Below, in pieces: positions 16,038-25,051 of a stretch of 64,000 nucleotides of DNA. The DNA is taken from contig JBNLFS010000034.1 of the NCBI GenBank assembly GCA_050305635.1, positions 1 through 64,000 on the forward strand, in the 5' to 3' direction. How positions within the stretch are numbered: the stretch's first letter is position 1; each line of letters opens with the position of its first letter. A program made the position numbers and the translations under genes. The stretch comes from Thiodiazotropha sp050305635 (GTDB lineage Bacteria; Pseudomonadota; Gammaproteobacteria; Chromatiales; Chromatiaceae). The notes under the pieces are model-generated. The model did not search any database and was not told the origin of the DNA. It saw only the letters and a list, made by a program, of their open reading frames with translations.

Positions 16038-17599
16038 TGCTCGCCTCCGACGGATGTGCAGGTGACACAGATATTTTCGGCGAGTCGGTCGCTGGGCAAC
16101 TCACTCGTTCGGGACTGTGCCTGGGTATGCATGGGCTGTTTGAGTTCCGGTTTGACGGTTTTGATGTACAGGCTTACCTGGCGGGTCTGCGTCGCCATCG
16201 CCTGCAGGCGGTCACCCACAGGGGCGATCCACAGGGTTGCGGCAATCAGGGCCACACCAAACAGGGCGGATGTTGAAAGAGACAGGCCTGCCAACCGGGG
16301 AGGTGGGTCGGCTTGCTGTGGTTCGTCGGAGCGCTGATAGAGCCATCCGGCGATGCGGAACAGGTAACTGGTTTCGACCACTGTGGCGAGGAGAAATACC
16401 GCCAGGCCGATCAGGTAGAGCGGGGTGTCCTGGCTGGCCAGTTCGGAGATCAGGGTGAACTTGGCCCAGAATCCGGGAAGCGGGGGCATGCCGACCAGGG
16501 ACAGGGCGAACAGAACGAACAAAGCGGAACCCAGGGGTGCGGTTCTGCCCAGGCCCTTGAGTTTTCGCAGCGAGCCGCCCCAGCCGTCGGTGAGCATGAA
16601 CAGCCCTGATTTCACCACCATGTGGTGCAGTGAAAGGGCCAGAACGGCCAGTAACCCCCGGTCATCCGGGAGGGACAGAGCAATGAAGATCATGCCGAGC
16701 TGACCGATGGATGAGAACGCGAGCATGCGGCGCATGTCCCGCGCCCGCCAGGCAGCCAGTTCGCCGCTGATCACCCCCAGGATGCCCAGCAACAGCACGA
16801 TCTGCAGGGCCTCGGGCTGGTGGAATACCAGGATCAGCAGACGCATGATCACCAGCATCGCCAGTTTGGAGACGAGTCCCGCGAGAAACGCGGACAAGCG
16901 GTGCGAGGCGGTGGCGTAGACCTCCGGTACCCAGGTATTCACCGGGAACAGCTCCGCCTTGACTCCGACCCCGATGAGCATCAGCAGGAAGGCGGTCAGA
17001 CCCATCTTGTCATTCAGGGTCTCGGGCGCCAGCTCCGCGAGGTGTGCCAGATTGAGGGTTCCGGTCTGGCTGTACAGCAGGGCGATGCCCAGCAGGGTAA
17101 AGACCGAACCGATCCCGCTCAGCACCAGGTAGCGAAACGTGGCCGCATGGGCCGCGGGGGTACCCGAGGCGGTAATCAGGCCGAAGCTGGCCACCGCCAC
17201 CAGTTCGTAAAACACATACAGGTTGAACAGATCGCCTGATAACGCCAACCCCGTTGAGGCGGCAACCAGCAGCAGCATCAGGGATTGACGACGCGGACTG
17301 TCACTGTCCAGGCTGAAAGGCCAGAACAGCAGGCCCAGCAACTGGGTTGCAAAGGCAAACAGCAGCGCCGTATCGTCGACGTACAGATTGATTCCCAGAG
17401 GGGGTGCGAAACCGCCGATGCCGATCGACAGGGGCAGGGTGGTATCGCCCATTGCCAGTTGAGCCAGGAGCCAGCAGCCGTAGAGCAGAATCGCCGGACC
17501 GATCCAGAGTCCCAGCCCCAGGGTGACGCGCATCAGGACCGGCAGCAGGAAGGCGCCCAGCAGCGGCAATACGATGGTCAGGATTGGTGCGTACATCAT
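16034..17599 (-). CDS. MrpD/NuoN-like antiporter subunit (MbxH type)
   Basis: This is a 521-residue multi-pass ion-translocating subunit. Motifs are YELVAVASFGLITASG, LFPVNTWVPEVYATASHRLS and LVGMPPLPGFWAKF. It overlaps the MrpC-like gene (ATGA) and the H' gene. The last about 40 residues are hydrophilic and have no counterpart I recognise, with a C-x2-C pair (ICVTC). Confidence 0.92.
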   Translation of the reverse strand: MMYAPILTIVLPLLGAFLLPVLMRVTLGLGLWIGPAILLYGCWLLAQLAMGDTTLPLSIGIGGFAPPLGINLYVDDTALLFAFATQLLGLLFWPFSLDSDSPRRQSLMLLLVAASTGLALSGDLFNLYVFYELVAVASFGLITASGTPAAHAATFRYLVLSGIGSVFTLLGIALLYSQTGTLNLAHLAELAPETLNDKMGLTAFLLMLIGVGVKAELFPVNTWVPEVYATASHRLSAFLAGLVSKLAMLVIMRLLILVFHQPEALQIVLLLGILGVISGELAAWRARDMRRMLAFSSIGQLGMIFIALSLPDDRGLLAVLALSLHHMVVKSGLFMLTDGWGGSLRKLKGLGRTAPLGSALFVLFALSLVGMPPLPGFWAKFTLISELASQDTPLYLIGLAVFLLATVVETSYLFRIAGWLYQRSDEPQQADPPPRLAGLSLSTSALFGVALIAATLWIAPVGDRLQAMATQTRQVSLYIKTVKPELKQPMHTQAQSRTSELPSDRLAENICVTCTSVGGEQ

Positions 17600-18075
17600 G
17601 CCTCACCTCCCTGCGATTCCCGGGCCTGTACCGGCAGGGGTGGCAGGGGGCGTTCACCCAGCGGGGCATCCTGACTGACATCACGCCGGATTCCGGCGGT
17701 TGCGGCAATCTCCGCATCCATACGTTCCGCAACCACATCCCGGTCCAGACTGGCGTAGCGTTGGCGCACTCGGATCAGGATGCTCACGGCCAGGGCTTGA
17801 ACACCCACGCCGATGACGATGGCGGTGAGCACCATGGCCTGGGGAACCGGATCCACCATGTTGGGATGCTCCGCCAGATTGGTGATGATCGGCGCCACCG
17901 CGTCCCAGCGATAGCCGGCCAGAACCAGCATCAGGTTGGCGCCGGCTTCCGCGATCACCAGGGCGAGGACCATGCGGAACAGATGGCGCGACAGGACCAG
18001 GCCCGCCAGGCCGATCAGGATCAGACCCAGGGCGGTGGCGTGCAGCACGAGTTCCAGGGTGATGCTCGAGATCAT
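17596..18075 (-). CDS. MrpC/NuoK-like subunit (MbxG type)
   Basis: This 159-residue small membrane protein is homologous to MrpC and NuoK. It has three helices in the first about 105 residues, with the typical GVGVQALAVSILIRVRQRY. A hydrophilic tail of about 50 residues follows, longer than usual. It overlaps neighbours on both sides by 4 nt. Confidence 0.9.
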   Translation of the reverse strand: MISSITLELVLHATALGLILIGLAGLVLSRHLFRMVLALVIAEAGANLMLVLAGYRWDAVAPIITNLAEHPNMVDPVPQAMVLTAIVIGVGVQALAVSILIRVRQRYASLDRDVVAERMDAEIAATAGIRRDVSQDAPLGERPLPPLPVQARESQGGEA

Positions 18076-18758
18076 TGTTCCGCCTCCGTCTGGGCGAGAT
18101 GAGACAACAGGCTCGCCAGTTCCGCGCCGACCTTCAGCCCAACGGCCAGGTAGAGTAACGGCAGGGTGCCGGCGGAGCGTAATTCGCCCAGGGTTCCCTG
18201 AAGCATCATGGGTTGCAGGAACTCGCCGCCGTCATACAGTGCGAGCAAACCGATCAGGATGAAACTCGCTCCGGCAAATCCCTCGATCAGACTGAGCATG
18301 CCGTGGTGCAGGCGAGCGCCGGGACGCGCCAGCAGGGGCAGGAAAAATGCGGCTGCGAGTATTACACCGCCCTGAAAACCGCCGCCGGGGGTCAAGTGGC
18401 CGTGGAAAATGATGTAGAAACCGATGGTCATAAGGAGCGGGAACAGCATGGCGCCCCCATGACGCAGCACGAATCCCCCTTCGGTGAGGGTGCCGGCGGT
18501 GGTGTGCCGACGTCCCAGGATCAGCCCCGCGGCGGATGCGGCGGCGAACAGGATCGAAAGTTCACCCAGTGTGTCGATGCCTCGATAACCCAGAACCACG
18601 GAGGTGACGATGTTGGCGGCGCCGGTCTCCTGGGGTGCGGCGGACTGAATCACACCGCCTATCAGCATGGCCGGACTGCCAAAATCCAGTCCGCTGACGA
18701 TGGCCAGGAGCATGAATCCCAGCCCACCGGCGAAGAAAAGACCTGTAAGATTGCGCAT
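18072..18758 (-). CDS. Fused MbhE-MrpB-like subunit (MbxE/F)
   Basis: This membrane protein joins two Mrp parts. The first half carries VVLGYRGIDTLGELSILFAA, as in MbhE or the MrpA C-terminus. The second carries GHLTPGGGFQGGVILAA of MrpB/MbhF. The ATG at 18758 is preferred because GGGAGG lies about 10 nt upstream; the frame is open back to 18812 inside the previous gene. A fused E/F subunit agrees with the mbx operon lacking a separate E gene. Confidence 0.88.
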   Translation of the reverse strand: MRNLTGLFFAGGLGFMLLAIVSGLDFGSPAMLIGGVIQSAAPQETGAANIVTSVVLGYRGIDTLGELSILFAAASAAGLILGRRHTTAGTLTEGGFVLRHGGAMLFPLLMTIGFYIIFHGHLTPGGGFQGGVILAAAFFLPLLARPGARLHHGMLSLIEGFAGASFILIGLLALYDGGEFLQPMMLQGTLGELRSAGTLPLLYLAVGLKVGAELASLLSHLAQTEAEQ

Positions 18759-18762
18759 CAGA

Positions 18763-19062
18763 TCAGTCCTCCCGCCGGGTGATCGCCCCGGGTTTGTTTT
18801 CCCCGCTGCCATCGAGGCGCCAGAGTCCTAGTCGGCGCAGGGCCAGGGCCAGGATCAGGCTGCTCAGTCCAGCCCCCACAGCGGCCTCGGTCATGGCGAC
18901 ATCCGGTGCCCGCATCAGGGCGAACAGCAGCGCGAGTCCCAGCGAGACCACCGATGCGGCAGCAACCGCAGCCAGGTGGTTTTTCGCCAGAAGCACCATC
19001 AGCGCCGCGCTCAACATCATCAGTGCCAGGAGTAAAGCGATCCAGAGTTCCAGGTCAGTCAT
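18763..19062 (-). CDS. MbhD-like DUF4040 subunit (MbxD type)
   Basis: This 99-residue protein has three predicted helices and the diagnostic APDVAMTEAAVGAGLSSLI, as in MbhD and the C-terminal part of MrpA. The gene overlaps the MrpG-like gene by 4 nt and ends 4 nt before the E/F start. Confidence 0.9.
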   Translation of the reverse strand: MTDLELWIALLLALMMLSAALMVLLAKNHLAAVAAASVVSLGLALLFALMRAPDVAMTEAAVGAGLSSLILALALRRLGLWRLDGSGENKPGAITRRED

Positions 19063-19367
19063 GAGTCATTGTTTTCCTGCGGGGCTTTTTTCCAGGGTTC
19101 CACTCCGGCCATCAACAGGGCCCGGGCAATAGTGGAGGATCCGAGAGGATTGGTGATCAGAATCAACAGGCCGATCACCAGGATTTTCGACCACCAGTGG
19201 GGAAACAGCAGTGCCACCCCGATCAGCAGGCAGAGCGCCCCCAGGGTCACCGCCTTGGTCCCCGCCTGTATCCGGTTGTAGACGTCCGGCATGCGAATCA
19301 GGCCGATGGCACCGAACAGGGTGAATGCGGCTCCAATGAGGAGGAAGATGTCCGCAGCGAGTCTCAT
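19059..19367 (-). CDS. mnhG: MrpG-like subunit (MbxC type)
   Basis: This 102-residue MrpG/MnhG family protein has the typical LIRMPDVYNRIQAGTKAVTLGA and a three-helix layout. It overlaps the MrpF-like gene by 4 nt. It is part of the Mrp-type membrane module of the complex. Confidence 0.92.
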   Translation of the reverse strand: MRLAADIFLLIGAAFTLFGAIGLIRMPDVYNRIQAGTKAVTLGALCLLIGVALLFPHWWSKILVIGLLILITNPLGSSTIARALLMAGVEPWKKAPQENNDS

Positions 19368-19630
19368 GAGCCGTTCCCCTCGATGGCCCGGGCAATCGCA
19401 ACCACACCGACAAAGGCCAGGGTGCCGTAGACCAGGGCCACGTCCAGATACAGGGCGCTGCCGAGCAGTGCTGCCAGCACCACCAGCCCTGAGGTGGTCA
19501 TTACCGCCAGGGTGTCAGCGGCGATCACCCGGTCCGGAGTGGTGGGTCCGAGGATCAGTCGCAGCAGGCTCAGTAACACCGCACCGCCCAGCATGATCAG
19601 GGCGATGACCTCCAGTTGCGTCAATGTCAT
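19364..19630 (-). CDS. mnhF: MrpF-like subunit (MbxB type)
   Basis: This 88-residue MrpF/MnhF family protein shows RLILGPTTPDRVIAADTLAV and ALVYGTLAFVGVVAIARAI. It overlaps both neighbours by 4 nt. Confidence 0.92.
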   Translation of the reverse strand: MTLTQLEVIALIMLGGAVLLSLLRLILGPTTPDRVIAADTLAVMTTSGLVVLAALLGSALYLDVALVYGTLAFVGVVAIARAIEGNGS

Positions 19631-20154
19631 TTCACAAAACCTTTCAGGTGTTTCTCGAATTGCTCGGTGATGGTCCGAGTCGCGGCATCCATGTCGGTGC
19701 CGGGGGGGCAGTCGACCCAGTGAATCGTGAGGGTGTCATCCGCGACGTCCACCGTCAGGGTGCCCGGTGTCAGGGTGATGGTGTTTGCAAGAATCAGCCG
19801 TCCCAATGGCGAACGCAGTTCGGTTTTGACCTGAACCAGTGCGGGTCGGAGAGGGAGCGAGGGTGAGAGCACGCGTCGCGCCATGTCCAGGTTCGCCCGT
19901 ATCAACGCAATGATAAAGGCACCCAGATAGGCCAGGAAGGAAGGAATGGCCGATGGTGTGAAGCGCAGGCCGCTGAAGATGCTCAGGTGGGGACGGCTGA
20001 TCAGGGTAACGATCAGGGCCACCATCAGACCCGCGACCCATTCGGCGGGATCTGAGCTGCCGGTCAACAGCAGCCAGAGGGCGAACAACAGAACAAAAAG
20101 AAACATCCCGCTGGCGAGATCGCTGGACGTTGATTCACTGACATTGCTACTCAT
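19627..20154 (-). CDS. mnhE: MrpE-like subunit (MbxA type), first gene of the operon
   Basis: This MrpE/MnhE family protein has two N-terminal helices followed by a cytoplasmic domain with LILANTITLTPGTLTVDV and HWVDCPPGTD. The ATG at 20154 is chosen, with GAGAG upstream. The frame is open to a TTG at 20199 that lacks support. It heads the co-directional block running down to 8186. Confidence 0.9.
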   Translation of the reverse strand: MSSNVSESTSSDLASGMFLFVLLFALWLLLTGSSDPAEWVAGLMVALIVTLISRPHLSIFSGLRFTPSAIPSFLAYLGAFIIALIRANLDMARRVLSPSLPLRPALVQVKTELRSPLGRLILANTITLTPGTLTVDVADDTLTIHWVDCPPGTDMDAATRTITEQFEKHLKGFVK

Positions 20155-20892
20155 CTTCCATCCACTCTCGGTTGTGTTGCGGCCATGGCCGACGATCAAC
20201 GCTTACCATTATGAAGCGGCTGTGGCCAAGCTTCAATTGGGAGTTCACCGGTCGGCCATTAAAAACCTAAATTGTTACCATCACATGACGCCACGAGTTG
20301 GAAGGAGTGTCAGGGGCAGCGGACATGCAAGCGACCTCTCACGGACCCCCGGGCGGATCTCACTCATACATCGGGTGCCGCCATATCGATCCACTCGGCA
20401 ACCTCATTCCGGCTATGAAATAACCTGGAATTTTACTTTGTTACCTGAGTTTTCATGGATGAATCAGGGGTTACCTGAAATCATAGTGGATTATAATCGT
20501 ACTGTAAGGGTCCATTTACAGAATCCAGGACGAGGTTGCTGAGCAGGGTTCAATAGTTACCATCCGTTTGTGGGCCGCACCATTCTGGAACCTTGCCAAT
20601 TCGCCATCCAAGACTATGAAGAGAGGGTGCGCGCGTGGGTTTCGTCCTGTTTGGTGCGAGATGGAGCCATGCGGTCCAACATGGAACGTCACAAGGTCTA
20701 TTCTCATACAATGTTCAGGGGAATTTTTTGATCGCCGAACATCCGTTCCAGCCCTGGTGTAGTGTCTCATATAGACTGCTGATTTCAGCAATCTATATGA
20801 GACACTACACCAGATGACCGTTCGGCTCGGGGTACTCACCCAAGCTATGCGACATCATGGAATGGGAAGCGGCGTAACCAAAGAGAGAAAAC
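20155..20892. other. Intergenic region upstream of the Mbx-like operon
   Basis: About 740 bp without a convincing gene. Open frames here lack ribosome sites and family features. It probably contains the operon promoter. Apart from the 60-bp palindrome at 20754-20813, I see no structured element. Confidence 0.5.
20754..20813. repeat. 60-bp near-perfect palindrome
   Basis: CTGGTGTAGTGTCTCATATA at the left end is mirrored exactly by TATATGAGACACTACACCAG at the right end. The stem totals about 27-30 bp with a short GATTTC-type centre. It is too long for an ordinary terminator and has no T tract. Its function is unknown; it could be a hairpin repeat unit. Confidence 0.75.
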
Positions 20893-21282
20893 ATGTACAG
20901 CTTTTCCATACAACTTAACGGCCGGCTGGAAGAGATCGAATCCAGAGTGGTTGAGGCTCTGAAAGCAGAAGGCTTTGGGGTACTCACCGAAATCGATGTG
21001 CAGGCCACCCTCAAGGCGAAACTGGGTGTTGAGCGGCGACCCTACCGGATACTCGGTGCCTGCAACCCGCCACTGGCTCACAAGGCGATCGACACGGAAC
21101 CGGATATCGGGTTGCTGTTGCCATGCAACGTGGTGATTCGCGAGGAAGCTGATGGCTCGATCACGGTTGCTTTCATGGATCCGGTTGCGGTGTTGCAACT
21201 GGTCGACCGTCCGGAAGTGGAGGGTCTTGCTACGGAGGTCAAGCAGCGCCTGCTGAGAGTTCGGGCATCGCTGCTCGCCTGA
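20893..21282 (+). CDS. DUF302 family protein
   Basis: This 129-residue cytosolic protein matches DUF302: EALKAEGFGVLTEIDVQATLKAKLG, YRILGACNPPLAHKA and IGLLLPCNVVIRE. The two cysteines in GACNPP and LPCN are typical. AAGAGAG precedes the ATG. The family often occurs near sulfur or heavy-metal genes, but its function is not established. It is transcribed divergently from the Mbx-like operon. Confidence 0.88.
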   Translation: MYSFSIQLNGRLEEIESRVVEALKAEGFGVLTEIDVQATLKAKLGVERRPYRILGACNPPLAHKAIDTEPDIGLLLPCNVVIREEADGSITVAFMDPVAVLQLVDRPEVEGLATEVKQRLLRVRASLLA

Positions 21283-21379
21283 TTCTTATCCCTGCAATCC
21301 CTCGTTTTCAAGCTCAATATGGCAACACATGCCCAGGCTAAGTGATATCGATGCGGTCTGATGGGTTTATCTGACCTTA

Positions 21380-21492
21380 GGTATGCATTCCCACGCAGAG
21401 CGTGGGAACGAGAGAAAACGTTGCGAGAGGATCCAGGTATCGTTGCTCTCTTTCCTCCCTCGTTCCCACGCTCTGCGTGGGAACGCATACCC
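21380..21492. repeat. Inverted GTTCCCACGC repeat pair
   Basis: The left unit GGTATGCATTCCCACGCAGA and right unit TCTGCGTGGGAACGCATACC are inverted copies about 47 bp apart, and each contains its own GCGTGGGAA palindrome. Related units occur at 40438-40551 and, degenerate, near 24220. The rest of the 21283-21681 gap shows nothing else. Confidence 0.7.
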
Positions 21493-21681
21493 TTTGGTTT
21501 AAATAATACCTATCAAGCAAGTCAACGCTGCTTGGCCTAGTGTGTGTTCCAACAACAAACCTGGGACTGGGGTCGATTTGCATAGTCTGAAACAGACTTT
21601 CACGCAGTCAGCGAACGTGGGCATACTGATTGGATTGTAGGGTTTTTTGGAATCATCCTGACACTGTGATGTGTCATCTGC

Positions 21682-23919
21682 TCAAAAGCGATAGATCAAA
21701 CCGGCATAGTATTCACGACCCGGGTCGACGGTGATCGTCGCATCCTCTTCGTCGAACACGTCGTCCTTGTTGCTGTCATTGGTCAGGAACACGGTTTTGT
21801 AGTACTGGTTGTCAAAGACATTGTTGACCTTGGCGTAGAGTTCCAGCGTCGAATTTGCCAGATTCATTTCATAGCGTGTCTGCAGATTGAATATGCCATA
21901 TCCGCTCATCTCGATCAGGTTGGTCTCATCCGCATAGTAGCCTGACCGGGCATAGGACTCGCCGATGATCGACCACGCCGGCGTGATCGCATATGTGGCA
22001 TAGAGATCGATGGTATGGCGGGGCGTTCTGGGCAGTTCGTTGCCCACGATGTCATAGGTTTCGTCGGGCAGGGTGGTGTACGAGATCTTCACCGGATTGT
22101 GTTTCATGACTTCCGATTTCAGATAGGTGTAGGCCAAAGTGAACGTCAGGTTATGCATCGCCTGACTCTTGAACCAGATCTCGAGTCCCTGGTTTCTGGC
22201 ATCGCCCACGTTGTCGAAAACCATCTCATCCCCTGAGTAGTAGGTGCCGTCCCGACGTCCGATGATGTCTTTATTGTCGGTTCTGAACAGGGAAACCTCG
22301 TACTGAAACGGGGTGTTCAACAACGATTCACGACCCTTGAATCCGACTTCGTAATTGATGCTGCGCTGAACGTCGATATCTTCATTGTTCAGGTAGTTTC
22401 CTCCCCGTACATCACCGGCATAGAGCTGGTCGACCAAAGGTGTGCGAAACCCGGTCGATACGTTCGAGTAGAGCGAGGATTGCTGCGCAAGCTGATAACT
22501 CGCTCCGATCCGGTAGGAGTTCTCCTTGAATCGTTTTTCCCGTTCTGTTTCGGTTGTACTCCAGATCGTCCCGTCATAGTCTCTGGACTGGATGTTGTAC
22601 TCGTCATTCTGGTTGTCATGGCGCATGTTGAGCGTGGTGGTCAGGCGCGACGTCAGTCCGACTTTGAGTTCCCCGTACACTGCGTTTTTGGTTTGGTCGT
22701 CCTGAGATATCGAACCTTCGCCCTCGTAGTAGTATGTGGTTTGACCTCGGCTCGTCGTCGAATAGTCGGCAAGACGTTTACTCTTATCTTCGTAGTCTCT
22801 TCTTGCGTGTTCGAAGCCTAGCAGATAACCCACGCGATCCACATCCGCCCGGTATTCCAGCTTCAGTCCGTTTTGTTCGATATTTTCCAGCGAGTGGTTG
22901 GTGTAGGTGTCATTTTCGCCATCCCCATCGGTATCCTGAGGGCTGGATGTATAGTCGTAATCGTCCAGATAGTCATAGACATTGAGCAAGAGATTCGAGT
23001 TGCCGTCGAAATCGTTGTTGTAGGTCAGGTAGTACTTGTCAAGATCGACATAGTTCTCCTTTTGAAAGGATTCGCGTCCGGTCCCGCGGGGATTCTCCTT
23101 GGCTTCGGTAACGCCTTTGGTTGTGCCACGTTGTTTTTGTTCGTATTTACGGGTGATGTCCACGCCGGCAGTCAGATCGCTGTTGTCGTTCAGGTAATAG
23201 GAAAATTTACCGCCGACGGATTTTGACCAGAGGGCTGAATCGATCCAGTAGCCGTCGGTATCGCGATAGTTGGCGCCCAGGTTGAAGGCATACTTTTGTG
23301 TGCCTTTCTGCATCCTCGCGCTGACATCCTTGTACTGATGACTGCCGGCTTCCACGCTGACCCGGTAGCTGTCTTCGGCAAGCGGCCGGGTGGTGGTGAT
23401 GATTACGGCGCCGGCCAGGGCGGTGTTTCCGTAAAGATAGGACGCCGCGCCTTTGATGACTTTGATACTCTTGATGTCGCTCATGTTGATGCGGAATTTA
23501 CCGCCGTTCTGCCAGATCGGCACGCCATCGATAATGACCGCGACACCGGTGTCCTCCCACATGAATTCCTGTTGCCCGATACCTCGCATATGAATCTCGA
23601 CCACTTCGCCGGGACGCACGTCGGAAGTGATGCCGGGTATTGTCTGCAACAGTTCATTGATTTGACGGGGATTGATCTCCTCGACCTGTTGCGCATCGAT
23701 GTAATTGATGGTGGACACTTCATGGGCACTGGGAGTGATGTCCGTGATGGTGGAAGAATCCACCCGTATGGTCGGGGTCGAATCGGCCTGTGTGGAATCG
23801 GGTGGTGTCTCGGCCCATGCTGCCGGATTCACGATCAGCCCCAATGTGAGGGACAACAAGCATAGCGATCTGTGAAGGGTAGGGTGGGTGGTGTCCTTGA
23901 CCTGGGTCAGATACATCAT
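21682..23919 (-). CDS. TonB-dependent outer membrane receptor
   Basis: This is an outer membrane receptor of about 745 residues. The ATG at 23919 has AGAGGA upstream; the open frame continues to 24183 without a start signal. A signal peptide ends near NPAAWAE. The plug domain runs from about 50 to 160 (INELLQTIPGITSD, DGVPIWQNGGKFRIN, GAASYLYGNTALAGAVIITT) and a 22-strand-type barrel ends with Y-Y-A-G-L-I-Y-R-F. The substrate is not readable. No TonB/ExbBD or siderophore genes adjoin, and no cobalamin riboswitch was recognised upstream. Confidence 0.92.
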   Translation of the reverse strand: MMYLTQVKDTTHPTLHRSLCLLSLTLGLIVNPAAWAETPPDSTQADSTPTIRVDSSTITDITPSAHEVSTINYIDAQQVEEINPRQINELLQTIPGITSDVRPGEVVEIHMRGIGQQEFMWEDTGVAVIIDGVPIWQNGGKFRINMSDIKSIKVIKGAASYLYGNTALAGAVIITTTRPLAEDSYRVSVEAGSHQYKDVSARMQKGTQKYAFNLGANYRDTDGYWIDSALWSKSVGGKFSYYLNDNSDLTAGVDITRKYEQKQRGTTKGVTEAKENPRGTGRESFQKENYVDLDKYYLTYNNDFDGNSNLLLNVYDYLDDYDYTSSPQDTDGDGENDTYTNHSLENIEQNGLKLEYRADVDRVGYLLGFEHARRDYEDKSKRLADYSTTSRGQTTYYYEGEGSISQDDQTKNAVYGELKVGLTSRLTTTLNMRHDNQNDEYNIQSRDYDGTIWSTTETEREKRFKENSYRIGASYQLAQQSSLYSNVSTGFRTPLVDQLYAGDVRGGNYLNNEDIDVQRSINYEVGFKGRESLLNTPFQYEVSLFRTDNKDIIGRRDGTYYSGDEMVFDNVGDARNQGLEIWFKSQAMHNLTFTLAYTYLKSEVMKHNPVKISYTTLPDETYDIVGNELPRTPRHTIDLYATYAITPAWSIIGESYARSGYYADETNLIEMSGYGIFNLQTRYEMNLANSTLELYAKVNNVFDNQYYKTVFLTNDSNKDDVFDEEDATITVDPGREYYAGLIYRF

Positions 23920-24183
23920 GACGTCCTCTTTATAATTGTGCGGAAATGGCCAGCACTTTAAGCAAAGGTCGTTCCATCTGCGAAGTTGAGTCATTTTCAA
24001 GGGCTTATACTTGGACTTTGTTGGGTGACTTCGGTGATATAACCGAATCATCCGTGATATCACGTCAGATGACGGCAACACGAGATGTGAGCGAATAGGT
24101 AGACCGGGTGAAGCAGCGCGTAATCCGGGAAGGGTCGAAGAGAGAGGCATAAAATCACATGAGACATGCCAATCCCGTGACAC

Positions 24184-24792
24184 AATGCTGATCGCAAAAA
24201 CTCAACATTTTTTCTCGATCGCACGCAGAGTGTGGGAGCGAGTAAAAGGATGTGTTTGTAATCTCGATGGGATGCTTGCGTCGAGCGACGGAGTGCACAG
24301 ACAACCCGGTGTCGGATACTGCTCGGGTAGTGCTCGATAGACTAGAAAAGCACGCCCCGTCTCCCATTGCGGGTGTACGGTCCAGGGACATCGGTAATGG
24401 ATGTTCGATGACATGGGTGACAGTTCATGGTCAATCACCCAGATTGCGCAATTCTAAGGCGCTAATCTTGGTAAAGCAGGAGTGGGTAGGTCGGGTTAGC
24501 GTAGCGTAACCCGATGACCAACCCTATCGTCTTCATGTCGGGTTACGCTGCGCTAACACGACCTACGGTTCCTCGATTCATGTGAATGAGAGAAAACTCA
24601 ACACACGAATGATCAACGCTCACTTCACAAACGATGGTCACTCGTGTGGATTCCAGTCTGTGATCAAGAGGGGCTTTTGTAATATACAAAACCGATCATA
24701 GAAATAGAAATAAATGAATGTACCGATGAAGTTCCGGGTAATAGACTCTGCCCAGGTTTCGCTGTAAGGATCGACATTCAGGAGGAAGACCC
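24184..24792. other. Intergenic region between the TonB receptor and a small membrane protein gene
   Basis: About 610 bp. It contains one clear inverted repeat (24486-24566) and a degenerate GCAGAGTGTGGGAGCGAG unit near 24225. No gene is supported. Confidence 0.5.
24486..24566. repeat. GTAGGTCGGGTTAGCG inverted repeat
   Basis: GTAGGTCGGGTTAGCGTAGC and its inverted partner GCTGCGCTAACACGACCTAC flank a 40-bp centre. This is a common intergenic repeat type in proteobacteria, each half with an internal GGGTTACGC..GCGTAACCC symmetry. Confidence 0.7.
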
Positions 24793-24954
24793 ATGAATAC
24801 CCCATCGACAACAGGCCGCTTGCGCAGCGGTATGCCCCAGTGGATGAAACGATTCGCCTGGGCGCTGCCCCTGTTTTTTCTGCTCAAAGGCATGGTCTGG
24901 TTGAGCGTACCCACGCTGCTCTGGTGGACGAACGGCAATCCGGGAGGCGGATGA
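24793..24954 (+). CDS. Small single-pass membrane protein (53 aa)
   Basis: This is a short gene with a strong ribosome site (GGAGGAAGA, 3-12 nt before the ATG). The product starts MNTPSTTGRLRSG, has a basic stretch (WMKR), then a hydrophobic helix (about 21-45, FAWALPLFFLLKGMVWLSV) and ends NGNPGGG. I do not recognise a named family. It lies 97 nt upstream of rlmJ on the same strand. Confidence 0.7.
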   Translation: MNTPSTTGRLRSGMPQWMKRFAWALPLFFLLKGMVWLSVPTLLWWTNGNPGGG

Positions 24955-25051
24955 CCGGCGTCCGAGGCATCAGTGCTGACGGTCGCTGGACCTGGGATGG
25001 GGCAGGGGGTAATCTTCCCTTCCCTTTCAGTGAGATCGACCCGGAAGTGCC

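Noticed and set aside
8186..20154. Reading the cluster as ordinary respiratory complex I (nuo operon)
   Set aside because: It lacks NuoE/F/G, J and K in standard form, contains MrpE/F/G/B/C subunits, and the gene order is that of mbx.
20516..20839. 107-codon open frame on the minus strand
   Set aside because: It runs through the 60-bp palindrome, lacks a ribosome site and has no recognisable composition or motif.
23920..24183. Cobalamin riboswitch upstream of the TonB receptor
   Set aside because: No B12-box-like sequence or matching stem arrangement was seen; only an open frame extension without a start signal.
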